NCBI RefSeq assembly: GCF_015163075.1
Contig: NZ_JADDXU010000011.1
Location: 248,001 to 312,000, forward strand
Source of the DNA: Streptomyces justiciae
Lineage (GTDB): Bacteria > Actinomycetota > Actinomycetes > Streptomycetales > Streptomycetaceae
DNA length: 64,000 nucleotides
Direction: 5' to 3'
The notes under the pieces were generated by a model. It ran no database searches. It had not been told where the DNA came from and saw only the letters and a list, made by a program, of their open reading frames with translations. This document shows positions 25,056 through 31,619 of this stretch, piece after piece. The position numbers and the translations under genes are program-made. Each line of letters opens with the position of its first letter. Position 1 is the first letter of the stretch.

Positions 25056-25910
25056 TCAGGGCGTCGCGTTGGGGCCGTCCGGGCGGGTGCGGCGCTGTGC
25101 CACCATCTCCCGGCTGAGCTCCTCCGTCTCCGGTTCCGCCAGCCGCTCGAAGCCGTCCTCGGTGATGACCGAGACGATCGGGAAGATACGGCGGTTGATG
25201 TCGGGGCCGCCGGTCGCGGAGTCGTCGTCCGCCGCGTCGTACAGCGCCTGGAGCGCGGCGAGCGCCGCCTCGCGCCGGGACATGCCCCGCCGGAACAGCT
25301 TCTTCAGCGCGCCCCGGGCGTACGGCGAACCGGACCCCTCCGCGTGGAAGTCCTGCTTCTCGTACAGGCCCCCGGCGACGTCGAAGCTGAAGATGCGGCC
25401 CCGCTCGCCCTCGGGCGCGGAGTCGTCGTACCCGGTGAGCAGCGGCACGACCGCGAGTCCCTGCATGGCCTGGCCGAGGTTCTGCCGGATCATCCCCGCC
25501 AGCCGCCGCGCCTTGGCGTTGAGGGTCATGGGGATGCCCTCGATCTTTTCGAAGTGCGTCAGCTCGACCTGGTACAGCTTCACCATGTCGAGGGCGAGGC
25601 CGACGGTGCCCGCGAAGGCGACGGCCGTGTAGTCGTCGGCGGGGTGCACCTTCTCCAGGTCGCGTTGGGCGATGAGGTTGCCCATCGTGGCCCTGCGGTC
25701 GCCCGCGATGAGCACGCCGTCGCGGTAGGCGAGGGCCAGCACGGTGGTGCCGTGCGGGAAGCGGTCGGGGGCGGCGCGGACGTGGTCCGGGAAGGGCTTG
25801 CGGGTGGGCAGCAGGTCCGGGCGGTGGGCGGTCAGGAACTCCGCGAAGGACGAGGTCCCGGGAGTGAAGAACTCCTCCCCCAGCCGCCCGCCTTGCTCAC
25901 TCGCCGTCAT
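25056..25910 (-). CDS. prcB: Solitary 20S proteasome beta subunit
   Basis: 284 residues from ATG 25910 (AGGGGGGAACGCG upstream); an upstream TTG adding 11 residues lacks a ribosome site. A 54-residue propeptide ends FPHG, followed by the mature N-terminus TTVLALAYRDGVLIAGDRRA. Counting from the mature Thr1, Asp17 (GDRRAT) and Lys33 (LEKV) are all present, so the active site is intact. QALYDAADDDSATGGPD is the conserved C-terminal region of actinobacterial PrcB. The alpha subunit, Pup, Dop, Mpa/ARC and PafA are all absent from this window; the neighbours are a nickel transporter and a flippase-like gene. This is therefore likely a second, unlinked prcB copy. Confidence 0.92.
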   Translation of the reverse strand: MTASEQGGRLGEEFFTPGTSSFAEFLTAHRPDLLPTRKPFPDHVRAAPDRFPHGTTVLALAYRDGVLIAGDRRATMGNLIAQRDLEKVHPADDYTAVAFAGTVGLALDMVKLYQVELTHFEKIEGIPMTLNAKARRLAGMIRQNLGQAMQGLAVVPLLTGYDDSAPEGERGRIFSFDVAGGLYEKQDFHAEGSGSPYARGALKKLFRRGMSRREAALAALQALYDAADDDSATGGPDINRRIFPIVSVITEDGFERLAEPETEELSREMVAQRRTRPDGPNATP

Positions 25911-25988
25911 CGCGTTCCCCCCTGGTCGTCTCCGGGCCGACAAACGAGTCCTACCTGAAGTCCGCAGAGCGGAAACACGGGTCGGGTT

Positions 25989-26100
25989 CAGAGGGCTCAG
26001 GGGGCTCGGACCGGTCGGGCCAGAAGGTTTGCCGCCGGTTGGATCAGAGGGCTTGCCCAGTGGGGTTCAGAGGGCTCGCGTCGGTGGGGCTCAGAGGGCT
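25989..26100. repeat. Short repeats of CAGAGGGCT
   Basis: The 9-mer CAGAGGGCT occurs at 25989, 26045, 26068 and 26092. The last three are spaced 23-24 bp, each within a G-rich GGGGTTCAGAGGGCTCGC-like unit. The last copy includes the stop codon of the flippase-like gene, so the unit seems to have spread from that gene's end into the 180-nt gap before prcB. Confidence 0.55.
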
Positions 26101-27026
26101 TTACGGCGTACCAGTACGGCCAGGACCACCAGCCCCGGAATCAGTGGCAGCCACACCGTCAGCAGGCGGTAGCCGAGAACCGCGGAGGCGGCGGCCGTGC
26201 CCGTGGCGCCGCTCGCCGTGAGGGCGAAGGCGAGGGCGGCGTCGAGGGAGCCGAGGCCGCCGGGCGTGGGCAACAGCGCGGCGGCGCTGCTGGCGGCGAC
26301 GTACAGGAGTGCCACCCGGGCCGGGGGCAGGGAGAGGGCGACGGCCTGGGTGACGGCGATCAGGACGAGGGCGTGCAGGGCGGCGAAGGCCAGCTGGCCG
26401 CCCCAAAGTGCCGCCGCCCGGGGCGGGTTGGCGTGCACGGCCCGGATGTCCGCGAGGACGGTGGCGAGAGCACGCCGGCACCGGGACCAGGCCAGCAGGA
26501 CGGTCACGCAGACGGCGGCAGCGCACAGGACGGCGAGGACCACGAGGTGCGGCCGCGGCATCCGCAGCATGCCGGGGCAGGCCGCCACGAGGGTGACGAT
26601 CAGGACCGCCCGGACGACCGCGGCGGCGGTGCCCTTGACGGCGAGGGCGCTCACGGCGCGCCCCGCGGTCAGACCGCAGCGCATGAGGAAACGGAGGTTC
26701 ACCGCACCGGCGCCGAGCCCTGCGGGCAGCAGGTGGTTGGCGGCACCGGCGGCGAACTGCGCGGCCACCAGCCGCCCTTGGGGCAACCGCGGGACGACCG
26801 CGCCCTGTTGGGCGAGCGCGGCGCACACCCAGGTCGCGGCGGCGGCGACCCCGCCCACCAGCAGCCAGCCCTGGTCGGCGACGGCGAGCCGCACGGCCCC
26901 ACGTTCCAGCATCGGCCAGTGCCGCCGGGCCAGACAGGCAGTGCCCACCAGGACGGCGACGGTGACGGCGGTCTGCCAGAAGACCCGTCTTCGAGGAGCG
27001 CTGACGACGACCGGTCCGGACGTCAT
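26091..27026 (-). CDS. YbhN/lysylphosphatidylglycerol-synthase-TM-like flippase
   Basis: 311 residues from the ATG reading MTSGPVVVSAPRRR. About eight hydrophobic helices are visible. Family features of the LPG_synthase_TM (UPF0104/YbhN) group include AAQFAAGAANHLLPAGLGAG, NLRFLMRCGLTAGRAVSALA and ALLPTPGGLGSLDAALAFAL; the Pro-Gly-Gly-Gly segment near the end is typical. No catalytic synthetase domain is fused. Such proteins act as lipid or lipid-linked-sugar flippases. The open frame extends upstream in phase through a block of 39-bp repeats, but no good start is found there. The GT-C gene upstream on the same strand may be a functional partner. Confidence 0.82.
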   Translation of the reverse strand: MTSGPVVVSAPRRRVFWQTAVTVAVLVGTACLARRHWPMLERGAVRLAVADQGWLLVGGVAAAATWVCAALAQQGAVVPRLPQGRLVAAQFAAGAANHLLPAGLGAGAVNLRFLMRCGLTAGRAVSALAVKGTAAAVVRAVLIVTLVAACPGMLRMPRPHLVVLAVLCAAAVCVTVLLAWSRCRRALATVLADIRAVHANPPRAAALWGGQLAFAALHALVLIAVTQAVALSLPPARVALLYVAASSAAALLPTPGGLGSLDAALAFALTASGATGTAAASAVLGYRLLTVWLPLIPGLVVLAVLVRRKAL

Positions 27027-27081
27027 CGGCCACCGCCCGCGAAGCCCGGGGTCGCGGCCGGCCCGACCACCGCACCAGCCT

Positions 27082-27390
27082 CGACCGATTCGAACGCCAT
27101 GCGCCGCCACCCTCCGGGCCCGACCGATTCGAACGTCATGCGCCGCCACCCTCCGGGCCCGACCGGTTCGGGCGTCATTCGCCAACACCGTCCGGGCCTG
27201 ACCCCTTCGGCCGTCGTTCGCCACCACCCTTCGACCCCGACCGGCGCGCACGTCATACGCCACCACCCTGCGAACCCGGCGACGCCGCACGCACGAGCAC
27301 CGCGCCGACCCCGACCGGCTCGGACGCAATGCGCCGCCGCCCTCCGGGCCCGGCCGGTTCGGGCGTCATTCGGCGCCGTCCGGGCCCGGT
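27082..27390. repeat. 39-bp tandem repeats between flippase-like and GT-C genes
   Basis: The 339-nt gap 27027-27365 consists mostly of ~7 copies of a 39-bp unit. The marker CGACCG(A/G)TTCG-like element lies near 27082, 27121, 27160, 27199, 27238, 27312 and 27351. Read on the minus strand in the phase of the downstream flippase gene, they encode a 13-residue repeat (RRVAAHDVRIGRA and variants). The last unit overlaps the 3' end of the GT-C gene, and the first resembles the start region of the flippase gene. This suggests that tandem duplication of a gene end built the spacer. Confidence 0.75.
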
Positions 27391-28835
27391 GGCGCCAGGC
27401 GTACGAGGACCCCGTCCGTCTCGTAGGGCGTCCAGTCGCGGGCGTACCTGGCCGTGCCGCCGTCCGGACCGGTGAGGTAGGCGACCGGCATGCGGCGGGC
27501 CGTGTCGCGGATCTCGGTCGCGGTGGAGTTGGCGTTGTGGCCGCCGGTCGCCGCGGAGGAGCAGCCGGTGTAGTAGGCGACGGGGATGGCTTCGTGGCCG
27601 GTGAGCAGACAGGGTGGGCGGACGCCGAGGCGGTGCAGCTCGGCGGCGGTCCGCTCCCAGCCGATGCGGGCGTTGGTGGCGTTGGTGACCGTGCGGTTCA
27701 GGACGTTCAGCTGGACCGCCAGATGCAGCGTGAGGCCGATGGCGAGGACGGTCGCGGCCACGGGCCGCCAGCTGCCGTTCGGCCTGGTGGCCAGGTGGAG
27801 CAGCGCGTCGGCGACCGGCAGCGCGAGCAGCGCGTAGGCGGGCAGCAGGAAGCGCGGCGCGGCGTACCCGATCATGAACAGGTACGGGACGGCCGCGGTG
27901 ACGGCGCAGGCGAGCGGTACCAGGGTGCGCTCGGTGCGGTCCGCGCGGACGGCGACGACCAGCCCGAGCACGGCGAGCACCGGAAGGACGTACCACCACG
28001 CGGTGATCACCGGATTCGGCATCGACCCGGTGCACGGCCGGCACAGCGCGCGCCCCACCAGGCTGCGCATCTGGTCGTCGACGGCCATGTTCCAGCCGAG
28101 GCCGCCCTGGATGCGGGAGGCCTCGTGCAGCCGCGCGCCCAGGCCGCCGAAGGAGACGTACGCCTCGACCACCCACTGCACCGCGCCGAGGGCGAGCCCC
28201 GTGACGAGCGCGGCGAGCGGCCGCCACCGCCGGGCCGCGACGGCGAACACGAGCAGGGGCACCGTCACCCACACCGCGTCCGTGGGCCGCATCCACGCCA
28301 TGAGGGCGGCGCCCGCCAGGACGCCCCACACGCGGCCCTTGAGGAAGCAGCCCACGGCGATCAGCGCGCCGATGGCGACCCAGTAGTTGGGCATGGCCTG
28401 CGGGCCGTAGAAGAGCGTCACCCACAGGGACGCGAACAGCGCCCCCGCGCCCGCCAGGACGCGGAACCGGAACAGTCCGCGCCACACGCGCAGGCCGAGA
28501 TAGAGGCCGAGCCCCGAGAGCACGGCGAGGTACACGCGGAGCAGCTCCGTGGACGTCGACCAGGAGGCGATCGGCGCCACCAGCAGGGAGACGCCACGGG
28601 CGCGCGGGGCGCTGAAGAAGGCGGGCGGTGCGCCGGAGCCGACCTGGCTGACGTACACCGTCTCGTCCCAGCCGAGGCCCATCCCCGGCCGTACGAGCAG
28701 CAGTTGCGCGAGGACGAAGACCCCGGCGACGGCGGCGAGCAGCGCGTCGCCCCGCCAGTGCCGGAATGTGACGGGCACGGTCACCCTGTCGCTCCGTCGT
28801 CCTTCGGCGAGCAGGGCATTCATGCCGTGCGCCAT
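27366..28835 (-). CDS. GT-C type integral membrane glycosyltransferase
   Basis: 489 residues; AAGGGGTGGACG precedes ATG 28835. The N-terminus has a membrane helix, then LGWDETVYVSQVGSGA, where the Asp/Glu pair in the first external loop is typical of GT39/GT83-type GT-C enzymes. Some ten further helices follow (VPLACAVTAAVPYLFMIGYAAPRFLLPAYALLALPV). The C-terminal extracytoplasmic domain contains GWERTAAELHRLGVRPPCLLTGHEAIPVAYY. It probably transfers a sugar from a polyprenyl phosphate carrier. It lies upstream of the flippase-like gene on the same strand. Its last codons are one copy of the 39-bp repeat. Confidence 0.8.
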   Translation of the reverse strand: MAHGMNALLAEGRRSDRVTVPVTFRHWRGDALLAAVAGVFVLAQLLLVRPGMGLGWDETVYVSQVGSGAPPAFFSAPRARGVSLLVAPIASWSTSTELLRVYLAVLSGLGLYLGLRVWRGLFRFRVLAGAGALFASLWVTLFYGPQAMPNYWVAIGALIAVGCFLKGRVWGVLAGAALMAWMRPTDAVWVTVPLLVFAVAARRWRPLAALVTGLALGAVQWVVEAYVSFGGLGARLHEASRIQGGLGWNMAVDDQMRSLVGRALCRPCTGSMPNPVITAWWYVLPVLAVLGLVVAVRADRTERTLVPLACAVTAAVPYLFMIGYAAPRFLLPAYALLALPVADALLHLATRPNGSWRPVAATVLAIGLTLHLAVQLNVLNRTVTNATNARIGWERTAAELHRLGVRPPCLLTGHEAIPVAYYTGCSSAATGGHNANSTATEIRDTARRMPVAYLTGPDGGTARYARDWTPYETDGVLVRLAPPGPDGAE

Positions 28836-28961
28836 CGTCCACCCCTTACCCCGTCGATGCCACGGAGGTGCTCGGCTCTGGTCAGGAGCCGTAAAAAGAA
28901 CAGAAACAGGGACAAATTAACCCGCAGCCGTGCCGTGCGCAGCGCGATGTTCGCCCACTTG

Positions 28962-28978
28962 TATGACGATCGGTCATA
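28962..28978 (-). promoter_or_regulatory. TATGAC-N5-GTCATA dyad
   Basis: A perfect 6-bp inverted repeat with spacer GATCG in the 168-nt gap between the NTF2-like gene and the GT-C gene, ~127 nt before the GT-C start. Its size is typical of a TetR- or MarR-type operator. No cognate regulator can be named. Confidence 0.4.
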
Positions 28979-29003
28979 TGGGTCGGGTTCCGGATGGGGC
29001 GGG

Positions 29004-29426
29004 TCAGTCGTGTGGGAACGAGTGGTGCTCGTGCGCGACGAGCCAGCGACCGTTCTCCTTGCGCAGACCGAAGGTCAGCCGCAGCCGCAGGGTGGGGTGT
29101 TCGGCGAGTTCCTCGGGGGTCGCGCAGCGCAGCAGCGCGTGGGCCCAGGCGACGTCGGAGCCCGCGGTGACGTCGAGGGTCTCGATGTCGAAGCAGGCGC
29201 CCTGGGCCTGCCAGGCGAAGAACGGCGGCCAGGCGGCGCGGTAGGCGGCGAGACCGTGGATGCCGTGGTGGGGCGGTGGTACGTCGTACATCACGAGGTC
29301 CTCGGCATGGTCGGCGACGACGCCGTCGAGGTCGCCCCGGTGGACGGCATCGGCCCACTTCGTGATCAGCGCGCGGATCTGCGCGGCGTCGTCGGTCTCG
29401 TCGGGCTCGCCGGTCTCCTCGGACAC
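29004..29426 (-). CDS. SnoaL/NTF2-like protein (SgcJ/EcaC type)
   Basis: 140 residues. The NTF2-like cone fold is recognisable: DDAAQIRALITKWADAVHRGDLDGVVADHAEDLVMYD followed by GIHGLAAYRAAW and a C-terminal strand pair ending NGRWLVAHEHHSFP. This arrangement fits the SgcJ/EcaC family of small NTF2-like proteins, annotated as oxidoreductases or isomerases, mostly without proven chemistry. No signal peptide. It is divergent from the nucleoside-kinase-like gene at 29519. Confidence 0.8.
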   Translation of the reverse strand: MSEETGEPDETDDAAQIRALITKWADAVHRGDLDGVVADHAEDLVMYDVPPPHHGIHGLAAYRAAWPPFFAWQAQGACFDIETLDVTAGSDVAWAHALLRCATPEELAEHPTLRLRLTFGLRKENGRWLVAHEHHSFPHD

Positions 29427-29484
29427 GGTGGTGGCTCCTTCCCTGCGTCCCCCTCTCCCTTTGTCTCCCTGTGTCCCGGGCCAT

Positions 29485-29499
29485 GGTCACGGCATGACC
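29485..29499 (+). promoter_or_regulatory. GGTCA-N5-TGACC dyad in front of the kinase gene
   Basis: A perfect 5-bp inverted repeat centred 27 nt before the GTG at 29519. CACACT at 29506-29511 sits 7 nt before that GTG, where the -10 of a leaderless transcript would be, so the dyad covers the -35 position and may be an operator. Confidence 0.35.
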
Positions 29500-29518
29500 G
29501 GGTGGCACACTCTCCAGT

Positions 29519-30190
29519 GTGCCGCTGACATTCGACGACCTGCTCGTTCGCGCCCGCTCCCTCGCACGGGGCGACCGGCGCGCGATCCTCGGCATCGCGG
29601 GCAGCCCCGGCGCGGGCAAGACGACGCTCGCGGAGACGCTGGTGCGCGAGCTGAACGCCGGCGGTGAGCCGTGGGTGGCGCATGTCCCGATGGACGGCTT
29701 CCATCTCGCCGACGTCGAACTGGACCGGCTGGGGCTGCGGGACCGCAAGGGCGCGCCGCCCACCTTCGACGCGGCGGGCTATGCGGCGCTGCTGCGGCGG
29801 TTGCGTGCCGAGGAGGACGGCGGCGACGTCGTGTACGCGCCCGGCTTCGAGCGGGTGCTGGAGCAGCCGATCGCCGGGGCGGTGCCGGTGCTGCCGTCGG
29901 CCCGGCTGGTGGTGACCGAGGGGAACTATCTGCTGCTCGGTTCGGGCGCGTGGCCGCGGGTGCGGGAACAGCTGGACGAGGTGTGGTTCTGCGAGTTGGA
30001 GGAGGGCGAGCGGATCAGGCGCCTGGTGGCCCGGCACGAGGAGTTCGGCAAGGGGCACGAGGAGGCCGTGGCCTGGGTGCAGCGCACGGACCAGCGCAAC
30101 GCCGAGCTGGTCGCGACGACCCGGGTCCGGGCGGATCTGGTCGTGCCGGTCGCCACGCTCGATACGCCGGGGCGGCAGGCGGTGTCGTAG
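29519..30190 (+). CDS. Nucleoside/nucleotide kinase family P-loop protein
   Basis: 223 residues from GTG 29519; no Shine-Dalgarno is present, so translation may be leaderless. Walker A GSPGAGKTT is at residues 28-36. The uridine kinase/phosphoribulokinase-like features are VAHVPMDGFHLADVELDRLG (substrate Asp and His), VVTEGNYLLLGSGAW (Walker B and Gly-Asn) and RRLVARHEEFGKGHEEAVAWV (lid arginines). Homologues include pantothenate-kinase-like and sugar kinases of the FrcK type. The substrate is not readable; a small sugar or nucleoside is likely. Confidence 0.85.
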   Translation: MPLTFDDLLVRARSLARGDRRAILGIAGSPGAGKTTLAETLVRELNAGGEPWVAHVPMDGFHLADVELDRLGLRDRKGAPPTFDAAGYAALLRRLRAEEDGGDVVYAPGFERVLEQPIAGAVPVLPSARLVVTEGNYLLLGSGAWPRVREQLDEVWFCELEEGERIRRLVARHEEFGKGHEEAVAWVQRTDQRNAELVATTRVRADLVVPVATLDTPGRQAVS

Positions 30191-30241
30191 GCGCGCGGAC
30201 CGGCGGTGCAGCGTCGGCCTGTGCCGTAGACGCGCGGAGTG

Positions 30242-30616
30242 TCAGGCCTCGTCGTAGGCCTGCCTGGCCTGCTCCACCTCGCCGAGGTGCTCGGTCGACC
30301 ACTCGGCCAGGTGCGCGAACAGCGGGGCGAGACTGCGGCCCAGTTCGCTGATCTCGTACTCGACGCGCGGCGGGACTTCCGGGTGGTACGTCCGTACGAC
30401 CAGCCCGTCCCGTTCCAGCTGGCGCAGCCGCTGCGTCAGCACCTTCGGCGTGATCCTGGTGATGCGCCGCTCCAGCTCGACGAACCGCTGCCGGCCGTGC
30501 GCGTGCAGGCTCCACAGGATCGGGGTGGTCCAGCGACTGAAGACGATGTCCACGACCGGGCCTATGGGGCAGGCGAGTTCAGGTTCCGTGGCGGTGTCGG
30601 CGACCCGCATCCGCAT
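30242..30616 (-). CDS. HxlR-family transcriptional regulator
   Basis: 124 residues. The winged-helix HxlR domain is complete: ELACPIGPVVDIVFSRWTTPILW with the conserved Cys16, GRQRFVELERRITRITPKVLTQRLRQLERDGLVVRTYHP, and PRVEYEISELGRSL. Family members sense redox or electrophile stress through this cysteine and often control the divergent oxidoreductase gene. That is the arrangement here: an NmrA-like gene starts 98 nt away on the other strand, with a perfect 10-bp palindrome between them. Confidence 0.92.
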   Translation of the reverse strand: MRMRVADTATEPELACPIGPVVDIVFSRWTTPILWSLHAHGRQRFVELERRITRITPKVLTQRLRQLERDGLVVRTYHPEVPPRVEYEISELGRSLAPLFAHLAEWSTEHLGEVEQARQAYDEA

Positions 30617-30640
30617 CCCTCCGAGGTAGTCACTTTCCTC

Positions 30641-30650
30641 TAGGTACCTA
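30641..30650. promoter_or_regulatory. TAGGTACCTA palindrome, candidate HxlR operator
   Basis: A perfect 10-bp palindrome in the 97-nt divergent intergenic region, beside TA-rich sequence (TACTATAT) that can serve as -10 boxes in either direction. A nearby GGTAGTCAC half-like element may extend the site. Confidence 0.5.
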
Positions 30651-30713
30651 CTATATCCACGGTGTTAGCGTCCCTTCATCGGCAACAAGGCCGGTTTCAC
30701 AGGGGAGTTGCTC

Positions 30714-31598
30714 ATGATCGTGGTGACGGGGGCGACGGGGAACGTCGGCCGGGAGCTGGTCCGGAATCTGGCCGCATCGGGTGCTCAGGTGACGGCGACA
30801 TCCCGGCGGATCGCCGAGGGCGATGTGCCGGACGGGGTCCTGGCGCGGCGGGCGGAGTTGACGGACCCCGAGAGCCTCAGGCCCGTGTTCGACGGCGCGG
30901 AGGCGCTGTTCCTGCACGACGGCGGTCCCGTCGCGCATCTGCTCGACGTGCCGCATCTGCTGGACGTGGCCAAGGCCGGCGGGGTGCGGCGGATCGTGCT
31001 GCTGTCCTCGCTGGGCGTGCTGACCAGGCCGGAGTCGGCCTCGCACGGCGGCACGGGCCGTGCCATCGAGGAGGCCGTACGGCAGTCCGGCCTGGACTGG
31101 ACGCTGCTGCGACCGGGCGGTTTCCACTCCAACGCGTTCCAGTGGGCGGAGTCGGTGCGTGAACAGCGCACTGTGGCCGCGCCGTTCGGCGACACCGGGC
31201 TCCCCACGGTCGACCCGGCCGACATCGCGGCCGTGGCGGCGGTGGCCCTGCGCGAGGACGGAAACGCGGGCCAAGCCTACGAGTTGACCGGCCCGGCTGT
31301 CGTGACACCCCGTCAGCAGGCGGCGGCCCTCGGGGAAGCGGTGGGTGAGCCGGTCCGGTTCGTCGAGCTGGGCCGGGACGAGGCCCGGGCGCGGCTGCTG
31401 CGGTTCATGCCCGAGCCGGTGGCCGACACCACCCTCGACGTCCTCGGCGCACCCACGGAGGTCGAGCAGCGGATCAGCCCCGACGTCGAGCGCGTCACGG
31501 GCCGGGCGCCGGGGTCGTTCGCGGACTGGGCGCGCCGGAACGCCGCCGCGTTCCGTCAGGGCTGTCCGGTGGACCAGGTCGCAGGAGAAGAGCGGTGA
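30714..31598 (+). CDS. NmrA-like NAD(P)-binding oxidoreductase
   Basis: 294 residues from ATG 30714 with AGGGGAG upstream. The Rossmann motif VTGATGNVGRELVRNLAASG is at the N-terminus, followed by LFLHDGG, VRRIVLLSSLGV and WTLLRPGGFHSNAFQW, typical of the atypical SDR/NmrA group (quinone oxidoreductase QOR2-like or regulatory proteins). The YxxxK catalytic pair of classical SDRs is absent. The gene is divergent from an HxlR regulator gene, the usual arrangement for HxlR-controlled quinone or aldehyde detoxification. Confidence 0.87.
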   Translation: MIVVTGATGNVGRELVRNLAASGAQVTATSRRIAEGDVPDGVLARRAELTDPESLRPVFDGAEALFLHDGGPVAHLLDVPHLLDVAKAGGVRRIVLLSSLGVLTRPESASHGGTGRAIEEAVRQSGLDWTLLRPGGFHSNAFQWAESVREQRTVAAPFGDTGLPTVDPADIAAVAAVALREDGNAGQAYELTGPAVVTPRQQAAALGEAVGEPVRFVELGRDEARARLLRFMPEPVADTTLDVLGAPTEVEQRISPDVERVTGRAPGSFADWARRNAAAFRQGCPVDQVAGEER

Positions 31599-31619
31599 TC
31601 CGCCGGTCAGCCCTGGGCC

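Noticed and set aside
27027..27329. N-terminal extension of the flippase-like protein through the 39-bp repeats
   Set aside because: The frame is open but would need a TTG start without a ribosome site, and the encoded repeats are not membrane-like. The ATG at 27026 is preferred.
26373..29528. A continuous plus-strand open frame of over 1000 codons
   Set aside because: It runs antisense through the flippase-like, GT-C and NTF2-like genes, has Arg/His/Pro/Gly-rich low-complexity sequence and no domain; long antisense frames are expected at this GC content.
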